Source: DATJBF01 sp035515475 (GTDB lineage: Bacteria > Verrucomicrobiota > Verrucomicrobiia > Palsa-1439). From it: DNA of 64,000 nt. The position numbers and the translations under genes are program-made. The stretch is from assembly GCA_035515475.1 (NCBI GenBank), contig DATJBF010000008.1:14603-78602 (forward strand), read 5' to 3'. The notes under the pieces are model-generated. The model saw only the letters and a list, made by a program, of their open reading frames with translations. It searched no databases and was not told the DNA's origin. Positions 40,374 through 49,039 of this stretch are shown here, in pieces (the first letter of the stretch is position 1; each line of letters begins with the position of its first letter).

Positions 40374-42506
40374 TCAATGTTGAACTGCAACGGGCCGTCG
40401 TAAAATCGCAATCAGGTAGAACAGTCCGACGAGAACGACGAGGGCGCGAATCCCGGCCACAAACGAGACGGACTCGAGCAAGCCGCCAACCAATGCGCCG
40501 ACGAGATTGGAGCCGAGTGCGCGGGCCTTGTCGGTGCAGGCGGCAAAAGATCGGATGAAGATCAAGCCGGCAAAGAACACCGGCGCGGTCAGAAATGCGC
40601 TTGCGGCCATGACCTTGGTCGCGCCGGCGAGCGTGTTGAACCTATCGAGGGGAATCAGCGCCAAAGCAGCAACCGTGATCGCCAACCCGGTGACGATCAG
40701 CCACAGCGGGAGCCGGGACCAGCGCCACGCGACAAAGTTTGAGGCCAGGATCATGACCAGCACTGCTGAAATCACAATGGCGTTGACGACCCACGTCATG
40801 CCGAACAGCAGCGTGGCACGGCTGACCGTCTGTACCTCGAGGAGCAAGAATGCCGCACCCAGCGCAAAGAAATGCCAATCAAACCCCTGCTTGAAGTCGA
40901 ATACGCGGCGCTGTGCGAGCATAACAGTACCGAGGATTGCCAGTCCCATCAGGAGATGAAGCTTTGGAATCCTGGCCCGTTCCAAGTACAGATAGGGCCA
41001 GTCGTCGGTCGTGGGGCAAGTTGTTCCTTGGAGATGAAGCGATTCATGGGCGACCACCGAGTGCAGAATTTCATCGGAGATGTTGTTGACGTCGAGTGGG
41101 GCGTTTGCGCAAACGAGCGTGATGCCACCCCCTGTGCCGTACCTCTCGGGGTAGGAAACGCGGTAAGCGATTGGGTTGTGGCCAAAGACCAGGCGAACCT
41201 CTCCAAACAAACGGTCTGCGATCCAGGGGCGCAGCGCTTCAAAGTTAAGGATGAGCAACCCATCCTCGGCAAGGAGCCGCCGCAATTCCGTAAGCCCTTC
41301 GGTTGTGTAAACATAATGATCAAGGCGGAGATTGGCGTAGGAAGAAGCGAGCGTGTGGGAGTCCAGTAGACCAAGCCAAATGGCGTCGTACGGACCACGC
41401 GCCTGTTTGTAGAAGGCACGGGCGTCGTTGACGAGCATGTGGACCCGCGGCGAGTCATAGGGATGCTCGGGATGAAGCTGCTTGCCGAGCGCGTAGATAC
41501 GCGGGTCGATCTCGACGCAATCAATCTGATCGACCCCGTGACGGAGTGCCGCGGCAGCATTGTTGCCCGCGCCCGCACCCACAATGAGCATGCGGCGGAT
41601 GTGTTGTTTGAAGTGGAACGGGAGGTTGTAGTGACTCCGCTCAGCAGTCTGGAGATCGAAGAGCGCTGGATGCGAGCGGAGGAAATCCGGTGAGAGATTG
41701 ATGAGCGATTGATAAAAGGTGTTGTTCACTTCCAGCCAGTAACCCTGTCGGATGCGGTTCGCACCTTCGCCGACGTACATCGGCCAGATCGTGAGCTTTT
41801 GATACGGCGACCAAATGACGCGCAGCGCACGCGATTGACCGAGTGATACGGTAACGGCCGCAGCAGCGGTCAAGCCAACGGCCAGCCAGGCGCGCCTCCA
41901 TCCACACAGCGGAAGCGTGGCCAAGATGGCGGCTGCGACGGCGAGCCAGATTGCGGGTGGAGCCGACCACCAACTGAGTACATTGAACAGCCAAACACCG
42001 ACCAAGCTGCCAGCGATGTTGATCGAATAGGCGTGAATGACTTGCGGATGCTCTTCCAAGGCGCGGCCGAGAATCTGTCCCATCGGTACGAACGTCAGCA
42101 CCAGCAGATACATCAACACCGCCACAATTACTACGGCCCCCGAAACTTCGGGAACCGAGCGACTCCAGAGGACGCCCCAGACGGGCGAATCTTCAAGACT
42201 TCCCAACGCAGTCGTGATCTTGCCCAGATCGAACGACGGCAGTCTGAAGGGATTGCTGACGAGTACCACAAGCAAGAGGAGATTGATTCCACATCGAGAG
42301 ATGGATACAGGCTTTGAGGCAAGATAGCAGCCGAGTCCGACGCCAAAGAAGCAAACTACGAGTACCAGATTGCCAAGATAGGCGAAGATGCGAATCTCCG
42401 TCCCGATCCAGCGAATCAGCACGAGTTCCAAGTACAGAATCAGGGCGCTGACGGTGAAGATTTCAAAATCGCGTCGGAGAAGCGTGTCATCACACAGGTC
42501 GCACAT
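40374..42506 (-). CDS. Membrane-embedded spermidine synthase-like methyltransferase-fold protein
   Basis: The 710-residue product has about six N-terminal helices, a soluble Rossmann-type domain and about six C-terminal helices. The soluble domain (about residues 290-530) has LIVGAGAGNNAAAAL, VEIDPRIYALG and NDARAFYK, as in spermidine synthases and other SAM-type methyltransferases. Proteins of this mixed form are widespread and their reaction is not known. I choose the ATG at 42506, giving a first helix of FTVSALILYLELVLIRW; the frame is open to 42641. It is the first gene of the operon with the three paralogues and the GT87 gene. Confidence 0.82.
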   Translation of the reverse strand: MCDLCDDTLLRRDFEIFTVSALILYLELVLIRWIGTEIRIFAYLGNLVLVVCFFGVGLGCYLASKPVSISRCGINLLLLVVLVSNPFRLPSFDLGKITTALGSLEDSPVWGVLWSRSVPEVSGAVVIVAVLMYLLVLTFVPMGQILGRALEEHPQVIHAYSINIAGSLVGVWLFNVLSWWSAPPAIWLAVAAAILATLPLCGWRRAWLAVGLTAAAAVTVSLGQSRALRVIWSPYQKLTIWPMYVGEGANRIRQGYWLEVNNTFYQSLINLSPDFLRSHPALFDLQTAERSHYNLPFHFKQHIRRMLIVGAGAGNNAAAALRHGVDQIDCVEIDPRIYALGKQLHPEHPYDSPRVHMLVNDARAFYKQARGPYDAIWLGLLDSHTLASSYANLRLDHYVYTTEGLTELRRLLAEDGLLILNFEALRPWIADRLFGEVRLVFGHNPIAYRVSYPERYGTGGGITLVCANAPLDVNNISDEILHSVVAHESLHLQGTTCPTTDDWPYLYLERARIPKLHLLMGLAILGTVMLAQRRVFDFKQGFDWHFFALGAAFLLLEVQTVSRATLLFGMTWVVNAIVISAVLVMILASNFVAWRWSRLPLWLIVTGLAITVAALALIPLDRFNTLAGATKVMAASAFLTAPVFFAGLIFIRSFAACTDKARALGSNLVGALVGGLLESVSFVAGIRALVVLVGLFYLIAILRRPVAVQH

Positions 42507-44032
42507 GAGGGGGTGATTCAAGCAGAGGTCTTCGGTGGCTGCAAACAAACTTTCAAGGTCGGGACAATCTGTTTTGCGCTGGCTTGTGGTTGTTCGCGCC
42601 CAGAACGCCACCCCCGAGGTTCGGCGGCGAACGAGGGCCATACGAGCCGTAGCCGAATCCCGTTAAGCCTCGTGCGGTGAGTCCGGCTGGTGATGGAAGC
42701 AACGCATGCTCGCTCCGGCGGCGTCATCGGCTACGACGTTTTGAACTAGAGCCGACCCATCAAGTCCGCTAGTGGAGAGCAAACCGTAACGGCAGCCATG
42801 AATTGGTTACGGGGCGGGACCGTCTGTAGCACGGCGGACGGCGGCTTGGGCCGTGAGGTGTAGCGTTGCCATTCCATCGCGCAATTGCTCGACGAGATTC
42901 GAGAGGACCAAGTGACAAGATGGCTGGGGTGGACAGGAGATCTCCAAGGGCTGGCGAGACGGTGCAGCCAGGCGATCGCTGGGCGGGACTGGAGCTCCTT
43001 CTCGTGGCGCGGGCGCTACAAATCCGGTTCCACAGCAGGTTTGTCGACCACTGGAATCGCGCCGAGTCCTCTACAACCATCGGCGAGCACACACTGTGGC
43101 ACTGCGTCGGTCCCACATGCCGGACTGCTTTCTTTGCGTCATGCCGGGGCGGTTGGTGAACGTTTTCGTGGCTGTCTTTTGCCGTATGGCTTAGTGCTCA
43201 ACACGGAGCTATTGGCACACGCGCTTATCAGGAGGCTGCGAATGAAGAGTGGTCCTATCGATCTCTGCAAATTATAGTGACGCCAATGCTTCTTGGAAAC
43301 CCCTGTAAACAAGGGCAAAAAAACATCGTAGGGTGTCACCCAATTATGCAGCCCTCAATAGGAGCAATTGGAACGTGGCACATGCGGAGGTGTTGCGGGC
43401 GCTGGCGCCATGGGATGGGCGATAACGATGGGGACGGCAATGGCTTTGATGATGCAGCCGGGACAGGTGACGGGTGATTCACTGGGGTGGATCATGCTGG
43501 CGGCTGTTGTCACGAGCCACCTGCAGAAGTCCGCTATATTTGGTAAGATAACGACCATCGTGTGCCTTATTGATGCGGCGGTATTTCCGGTTTCGCTACG
43601 CTCGTGGGACAGTACTTTCTTCCATGTAAGGCGTACGGCGCGCGAAGTTGGGGAGCACGATCAGCAACCGGCTCAGATGGTCTATGCGGTCTGCCACCAA
43701 TTGGACCCGAAAGAAGTGGCGATTTGCCATGCGCACGAGTCCTTACCGTTGGGATCGAGGCATCCGCAACCATGCCTGCCCAAGTCCGAACAGTACCAAC
43801 TGGTTGGCGATCCTGTGATGCCGTCCCCCGCGGACACACCAATGATTGGGAATATAAGGCAACCGACTGAAATTCGTTCGCGGAATCGAGCTCACGGGAA
43901 GCGAATGCTGGCGCTGGTTGTTTCGCGCGGCACATCGCCCAAGGATTGCACTCCGCGCTTTGACCTGCGCCACACCAGGCCGTCGCCAGGCGGTTGGGTC
44001 TGTGTGAATACGATACCGGGCAGGACGATGAG
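42507..44032. other. 1.5 kb stretch without a convincing gene
   Basis: This gap separates the minus-strand glycosyltransferase operon from the plus-strand GT-C-like gene, so both promoters should lie here. Several open frames exist, but none reads like a known protein. The longest (43368-44036, plus, 222 codons) starts with a Gly/Met-rich hydrophobic part and ends with a TGA overlapping the next start codon, which could be coupling or chance. The stretch may hold a decayed gene. I see no tRNA, terminal inverted repeats or transposase-like sequence. Confidence 0.5.
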
Positions 44033-45664
44033 ATGAGCGGTGGCGAGACAAAACTCGAGCGGCGTGATTGGATGATGGCAGGGGTCTTTCTTACCGTGGC
44101 ATTGATCTTGCGAATTCCATTCCGCAGCCATCTGGCATATCACTGGGACGGGGCGCAGTTCGCGCTCGCCATCGAGCACTACGACATGCGAATCAGCCAG
44201 CCGCAGCCACCGGGGTACTTCCTGTATGTGATGCTCGGGAGGTTGGTGAAGCTTTTCGTCGGCGAGCCACACACCAGTCTGATTTGGATAAGCGTCTTTG
44301 CCGGGGCGGCGTTGACGGGGATTGGGTTTCTGTTGGCAACGGCGATGTTTGGTAGGGGTGTCGGCGTAGCAACGGCAATGATCCTTGCGACGAGCCCGGT
44401 GTGTTGGTTTCATAGTGAAGTTGCGTTGACCTCGATTGTTGACGCGGCCTTGGTGACGGCAACGGTACTGGTATGTTGGACGGCCATGCAGCGCGGCGGG
44501 AGATGGCGTGATGTGCTCTGGATGTCAGTATTGTTTGCCGCCGTTGCCGGCGTGCGCCAGCAAAGTGGAGCGATCTTGGCCCCACTGTGGTGTTACACGT
44601 TGCTGAGGTTTCGCCATCCACGTCGGTCGAAGATGTTGGGCGCGGCGGTACTGACGGGACTGTTTATCGCACTCTGGCTTGTTCCGATGGTGCGAACCAC
44701 GGGCGGAATTGCGCAGTACCTGGGCGTGCTGCGAGCCAAGGGCCGATTCGACGCCCCACGAACGCCGTGGGGTAGCGGGGGGATACAGGCGCTCTTAACG
44801 AACGTGAGCGTTATCGGACGGGTGTGTTGGGTGGGATTGCTGTTAGCCGCCCTGATTTCGACAGGTGAGTTGGTTCACTGGGTCTTCAGAGAGCGGCCAG
44901 AGGCGAAGAGGAGATTGTACAGTGAGTATGCGGAGCAGATTCGCGTTCTCACATTGTGGATTGCTCCGATGCTGGCATTCTGGCTAGCCATGTACGTCAC
45001 GACGCCGGGGTATGTACTGTGCTTTTTCCCTGGCCTCACGATCGTAGCAGGAGTTGCCATCCGCCGGTGCGCTGGCCGACTCAACCGATCCTCTTACGGA
45101 CGCAGCGTTACGGCCGGGCAGTGGTCGGGCGCCGTCACAGCGTGGCTGACTCTCGGCTTCGTAGTGGGAGCGAACACAGTTGTTTTTGTATGGGAGCCGA
45201 GACTCTCGGTTCCGCTGTTGGCGGACTTACCTCTTACCGCGGTGGAGATTCAGCGGCACGACCGGCAACTCACAGAATGCTTTCGGGTGATCCGAGAGAA
45301 GTTTCGGCCGGAAGATGTGGTCATATACCACAGCGATCAGTTTTTCTACTGGGGGTTTCGTCAGTTCCAATATTATCTCACCGAGTATCGCAACGTACTG
45401 TTGACGCCTGACGCTTCCTTGGCAGGTGGTCTGCGACGAAAGCAGTGGGTCGGAGAACAGCGGCAGACGATCTTCGCAGATGCAACGTATGATCTACCCT
45501 GTGAATGGCGTTTATTGGTCGTTCCTCCCGGGCAATCGATCCATATCTTTGGTAGGTACTTCGATGTATCGACGGCAAAGTTAGTACGCACATCGCGGCC
45601 AAAGTTGTACTTAGTTCGAGACCAAGTAGAGTCGACTGTACAGAAACTGAACAACCCCCCGTAA
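44033..45664 (+). CDS. Polytopic membrane glycosyltransferase, ArnT/PMT-like
   Basis: The 543-residue product has about twelve helices. Its first external loop AYHWDGAQFALAIEHYD, followed by SQPQPPGYFLYVMLGRL, fits the GT-C family that includes PMT and ArnT enzymes, in which an acidic residue of this loop is catalytic. A soluble C-terminal part of about 130 residues follows the last helix. It probably transfers a sugar from a polyprenyl phosphate on the outer face of the inner membrane. It lies 250 bases before the pilin gene on the same strand, so pilus glycosylation is a possible but unproven role. Confidence 0.8.
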   Translation: MSGGETKLERRDWMMAGVFLTVALILRIPFRSHLAYHWDGAQFALAIEHYDMRISQPQPPGYFLYVMLGRLVKLFVGEPHTSLIWISVFAGAALTGIGFLLATAMFGRGVGVATAMILATSPVCWFHSEVALTSIVDAALVTATVLVCWTAMQRGGRWRDVLWMSVLFAAVAGVRQQSGAILAPLWCYTLLRFRHPRRSKMLGAAVLTGLFIALWLVPMVRTTGGIAQYLGVLRAKGRFDAPRTPWGSGGIQALLTNVSVIGRVCWVGLLLAALISTGELVHWVFRERPEAKRRLYSEYAEQIRVLTLWIAPMLAFWLAMYVTTPGYVLCFFPGLTIVAGVAIRRCAGRLNRSSYGRSVTAGQWSGAVTAWLTLGFVVGANTVVFVWEPRLSVPLLADLPLTAVEIQRHDRQLTECFRVIREKFRPEDVVIYHSDQFFYWGFRQFQYYLTEYRNVLLTPDASLAGGLRRKQWVGEQRQTIFADATYDLPCEWRLLVVPPGQSIHIFGRYFDVSTAKLVRTSRPKLYLVRDQVESTVQKLNNPP

Positions 45665-45826
45665 CATGTGAAGGAGATTGGGCATCAGAGCGCGACTGGT
45701 GAGAAACCTTGAGAATAGTGTGGGAGAAATATGGTTTGGGGATTGACGGGATAACAGGTTAGCGAGTAAATGGTTACAGCAAGACGGTGCAGTTCAAGGC
45801 CACAAGGGGGACCCGGCGGACGACGA

Positions 45827-45842
45827 TGGCACGTAAGCTGCC
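45827..45842 (+). promoter_or_regulatory. Sigma-54 promoter upstream of the pilin gene
   Basis: TGGCACGTAAGCTGCC matches the sigma-54 consensus TGGCACG, four bases, TTGCW at all but two positions. The -24 GG (45828-45829) and -12 GC (45840-45841) are separated by exactly ten bases. Transcription would start near 45853, giving a leader of about 60 bases before the pilin start codon. Sigma-54 control of pilin genes is known for type IV pili. An activator of the right class is encoded at 33012. Confidence 0.7.
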
Positions 45843-45914
45843 TTTAGTGCTTCGTGTAAACGTGGAATGAGTCGGGTGATAAGAACGTGGAAGCCAGATG
45901 AAGGAGGTGAAACG

Positions 45915-46094
45915 ATGAAGAAGTCTCTCCGAAAGCTGTATCGTGGACTGAACGGACGGAAGGGCCAGAGCTTGGTTGAGTATGCGCTGATCTTGGCGCT
46001 GATCGCTGTCGTGGCGATCTTGGTGCTCCAAGGTATCGGCGGCCGAGTGAATAACACACTTGAGAAGGTTAACAGTAATCTCCCCGCGAGTTAG
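45915..46094 (+). CDS. flp: Flp family type IVb pilin
   Basis: The 59-residue prepilin has a basic leader, the cleavage site Gly17/Gln18, and the Flp motif with Glu and Tyr at mature positions 5 and 6 (GQSLVEYALI). A hydrophobic stretch ALILALIAVVAILVL follows, and the mature pilin is about 42 residues. A prepilin peptidase removes the leader and the helices pack into the Tad pilus. A perfect AAGGAGGTG ribosome-binding site at 45901-45909 implies strong translation. It is the first gene of the pilus operon and lies behind a sigma-54 promoter. Confidence 0.93.
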   Translation: MKKSLRKLYRGLNGRKGQSLVEYALILALIAVVAILVLQGIGGRVNNTLEKVNSNLPAS

Positions 46095-46553
46095 CAGTGA
46101 TTCACGGGGGACGGCAAACATGGCTTGGGGGTGGAGTGGGCACGGAGCCCCTTCACCCCCTGAGTTTGACAGAACCAGTGGCCGTTTCTTAAAGCGGGGC
46201 CGGGCACTTGGGAAGGTCATCGTGACATCCGTCGGTCGTGACTGTAGATAAACGGCACGACGGCAAATCACTAGTTGAGGGGGCTATGGCGTTCAAACAG
46301 ACTCAGATCATTTGCAGTGGAGTCTGGTGGCAGAATCAACCGAGTTTGCGCATGGCCGAAATCGTCGGTCACGTTTGTAGGAGATGGCGCGTGCGAGAAT
46401 GCATCCGACCATCGGTGCGGGTTTGGCGGCGGAACGTTGGCCTGTGGTTTGCTGTCTATCAGCGATCCGAAGCCAACAATGTAGTTGCTTTTTTGGACAA
46501 GAACGAGCTATATCACTGAAAGCTAGGAAGTAGAGTCGAACAAGGAGGACTCA
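46095..46553. other. Long spacer between flp and cpaB, with a stem-loop
   Basis: No convincing gene is seen in these 459 bases; open frames here have composition unlike the neighbours. A GC-rich stem-loop lies at 46127-46160. A strong AAGGAGG ribosome-binding site for cpaB lies at 46542-46548. The spacer could allow the abundant pilin to be made separately from the assembly proteins, by partial termination or by a second promoter, though I find no clear one. Confidence 0.6.
46127..46160 (+). terminator. Candidate stem-loop attenuator after flp
   Basis: GGGGGTG at 46127-46133 pairs with CACCCCC at 46154-46160, and inner bases add a few more pairs. Only TGAGTTTG follows, so the U-tract is weak. 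It is 33 bases after the pilin stop. It may stabilise the pilin transcript or lower reading into the assembly genes rather than terminate fully. Confidence 0.4.
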
Positions 46554-47393
46554 ATGGCTAAAAAACCTGGTGCAGGTGGGATCATTTTGGCGGCTGTCGT
46601 TTTGGGTCTTATCGCGGTGTACTTGATCTGGAATCTAGAACGACAGCGCGACAGGCAAGCCAAGAAGAATTGGACGCCGGTTGTGGTTGCCCTTCAGGAT
46701 ATTCCTGCCCGTTCGAAAGTTACGCGCGAGATGGTGACGCTGACCAGCTATCCGAAGGAATTGATTGCAGCGGGGGCCATTACCGACCCAAAGGAAGTCG
46801 AAGGACGTATCGCACTTTCCCGCATCCGGGCGAAGGATCAAATACGGTCTTCCGATCTGGTTGCTGAGGGCCAGGGACCCAGCTTGGCATACGAAATTCC
46901 CAAAGGGATGCGCGCCATTGCCATCCAAGCGGGGGAAGTGATGGCCGTCGGCACGGCAGTCAAGCCGGGTGATCGCGTGGACATTCTGGCGACGTATCAG
47001 AATCCTGTCACGCGACAAGAGACGACCCAGATGATTTTGCAGAACGTTCTTGTGCTGGCGGTCAATAAAGGCCAGACCGACACGCAGGGCAATGTGGGCG
47101 CCAACACTTCCATGACGCTGGCCGTCAAACCCGAGGAGGCTGAGTTGCTGACGGCGGCTGATCGTATCGGCGCGTTGCGAGTGGCGCTACGTCCCGTGCA
47201 GGACAAGACTATCATTCCGAGCACTGGCGTGGAGGCTCGCGATTTCTTAGGCAGCAGGACCTTCGAGATGTCCGCGGAGGCGCCGGACGCTGCGAAGGCC
47301 ACGCCAATCATTATCAATCCGCCGTCAAGTCATCAGCGGCCTGAGGTCAAAATATACCGAGGCACCCAGGTGCAGACGGTGACGACCGAATAG
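46554..47393 (+). CDS. cpaB: Flp pilus assembly protein CpaB/RcpC
   Basis: The 279-residue product has one N-terminal membrane helix (IILAAVVLGLIAVYLIW) and then an SAF domain (VVVALQDIPARSKVTREMV). A second conserved region starts AYEIPKGMRAIAIQAGEV and includes GDRVDILATYQN. CpaB sits in the periplasm and helps set up the secretin of the Tad pilus machine. Length fits the family. AAGGAGG six bases before the ATG marks the start. The secretin gene follows after 43 bases. Confidence 0.95.
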   Translation: MAKKPGAGGIILAAVVLGLIAVYLIWNLERQRDRQAKKNWTPVVVALQDIPARSKVTREMVTLTSYPKELIAAGAITDPKEVEGRIALSRIRAKDQIRSSDLVAEGQGPSLAYEIPKGMRAIAIQAGEVMAVGTAVKPGDRVDILATYQNPVTRQETTQMILQNVLVLAVNKGQTDTQGNVGANTSMTLAVKPEEAELLTAADRIGALRVALRPVQDKTIIPSTGVEARDFLGSRTFEMSAEAPDAAKATPIIINPPSSHQRPEVKIYRGTQVQTVTTE

Positions 47394-47436
47394 GGGCCGG
47401 AAGAGAATCTCCAAAGAACGAAAGGACGACACAATA

Positions 47437-48975
47437 ATGAAGAAGATTCAATGGGGAGGAATTGGGGTTATCGTGATGGTGCTTGTATTCGGAATCCTGC
47501 TTGTCCCGCCGGCGCAGGCGGACACCATCCAGGTGAACGTTGGGGAAGCGGTGACGATTCCGGGTGAGAACGTTTCAAAGATTGCCATTGCCGACCCGGC
47601 AGTAGCTGACGTAGTGCCGCTCTCAGACAAGGAATTGAGCGTCATCGGCAAGAAGGCAGGCGTCACCACGCTGACGATTGTGAAGAGCGATGGTTCAGCA
47701 ACTCAGTTGCACCGCATCGAGGTGGGAAATGATGCTGTTGCTTCCACAATCCGCCAGATGATAGGCCAGTCGGGCGTCAACGTGCGCGCCGTGGGCGACA
47801 CGCTGGTGCTGGATGGCCGCGTGGAAAACGAACTCCAAGCTCAACGGGCGGCGCAGATCGCATCTGCGTATAAGGACAAGGTCCTCAACCTCATTGAGGT
47901 CGAGAAGCCGCGGCAGATCAGGATCCGCACCCGGGTCGCCGAGGTGAATAGCGCGGCACTCAAGAATGTCGGGTTCCAATGGCTCGGCTCAGGTGGTGAG
48001 GTGAGGTATGCATTGGATTTCGCCGGGGGTGGATCGATTATCCACGGGCTCGTGCAACCGGAAAGCGCCGGTGGGCCGACCGTCACTCAGCCCAACACGG
48101 TGGATATTGGCGCGGATGTAATTCTGCAATTGCTGATCACCAAGAACTTCGCGCGGCTGCTGTCGGAACCGACTCTCGTAACCTTGAGTGGCAAGGAAGC
48201 CAGCTTCCTTGTCGGCGAGGAGGTTCCCATCGTGCAGCAGTTGCCGCAATCGTTTACCGTTGAGTTCAAGGAGGTCGGCGTGCGGATGAACATCAAACCC
48301 ACTGCCGATAGTCAGAACCAGATTAACACAGTGTTGCACGCGGAAGTCAGCCAGGTGCTAGGCACCGGGGCGTTTGGCATTCCGATCATTGGCTCCAAGA
48401 AGGCCGATACCACCCTTCAGGTCAAGGATGGACAGACGGTGGTCATCGGCGGGCTTTTGGAAAACAACATCAACACCGACACGCTGAGAAAAGTACCGTG
48501 GTTGGCGGACATTCCGCTATTCGGCTACCTGTTTCGAAACAGGCAATTCCAGCAGTCCCAGCGCGAAGTCTTGTTCTTCATGACACCTGAGATTGTGAAG
48601 AATGTTGACGCGGCGACGGCGGGAGCAGCCCAGACGCTTTTGATGAAGGAATGGGTTCGCACCAAGTCCAAAGAAAAGCTGTTGAAGGTGACACCTCTTG
48701 ACGAACTGTTCCCCGCGGGCATGCAGCGCGGCTCTTCGAACGAGAAGGCGCCCGCTGAGAAGCCATCCCCGGTCGCGCAACCGGCCGCTAAACCGGCACC
48801 CGTCTCGAAGCCGGCGCCGCAACCAGCGCCGGCCCCGAAAGCTGCGGCGGCCAAGCCTGCGGCAGTTGAGCAATCGGCGGCGGTTGAGAAACCGGCTCCG
48901 AAGAAGCCTGCCCCAGCGGTTCAGACGGAGGAACCGACGACGAACTTTTCGCCGGCGCGACCTGCGGGACAATGA
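47437..48975 (+). CDS. cpaC: Tad pilus secretin CpaC/RcpA
   Basis: This is the outer-membrane channel of the Tad pilus. The 512-residue product has a signal peptide (ending PPAQA), then the N-terminal pilus-assembly domain VNVGEAVTIPGENVSKIAIADP. A BON-like region, DTLVLDGRVENELQAQRAAQIA, follows. The secretin core contains EPTLVTLSGKEASFLVGEE and ends in RREVLFF-like sequence (QREVLFFMTPEIV). The last 75 residues are a Pro/Ala/Lys-rich tail with no fold, longer than in most members; it may reach the cell wall or the surface. Confidence 0.95.
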   Translation: MKKIQWGGIGVIVMVLVFGILLVPPAQADTIQVNVGEAVTIPGENVSKIAIADPAVADVVPLSDKELSVIGKKAGVTTLTIVKSDGSATQLHRIEVGNDAVASTIRQMIGQSGVNVRAVGDTLVLDGRVENELQAQRAAQIASAYKDKVLNLIEVEKPRQIRIRTRVAEVNSAALKNVGFQWLGSGGEVRYALDFAGGGSIIHGLVQPESAGGPTVTQPNTVDIGADVILQLLITKNFARLLSEPTLVTLSGKEASFLVGEEVPIVQQLPQSFTVEFKEVGVRMNIKPTADSQNQINTVLHAEVSQVLGTGAFGIPIIGSKKADTTLQVKDGQTVVIGGLLENNINTDTLRKVPWLADIPLFGYLFRNRQFQQSQREVLFFMTPEIVKNVDAATAGAAQTLLMKEWVRTKSKEKLLKVTPLDELFPAGMQRGSSNEKAPAEKPSPVAQPAAKPAPVSKPAPQPAPAPKAAAAKPAAVEQSAAVEKPAPKKPAPAVQTEEPTTNFSPARPAGQ

Positions 48976-49039
48976 TATCAGATTGAGTTGAGATTAACCG
49001 GTATTCTGGGACGCGCCGGAAGGAGTGCCGGCGGGAGTG

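Noticed and set aside
43419..43477. Asp/Gly-rich DNDGDGNGFDD peptide resembling a dockerin or EF-hand loop
   Set aside because: It occurs once, in a 66-codon frame with no further domain, so chance is the simplest reading.
43368..44036. A 222-codon plus-strand frame whose stop overlaps the next start codon
   Set aside because: The overlap is suggestive, but the translation is not family-like, codon choice is mixed and no ribosome-binding site is seen. It is mentioned only as a possible decayed gene.
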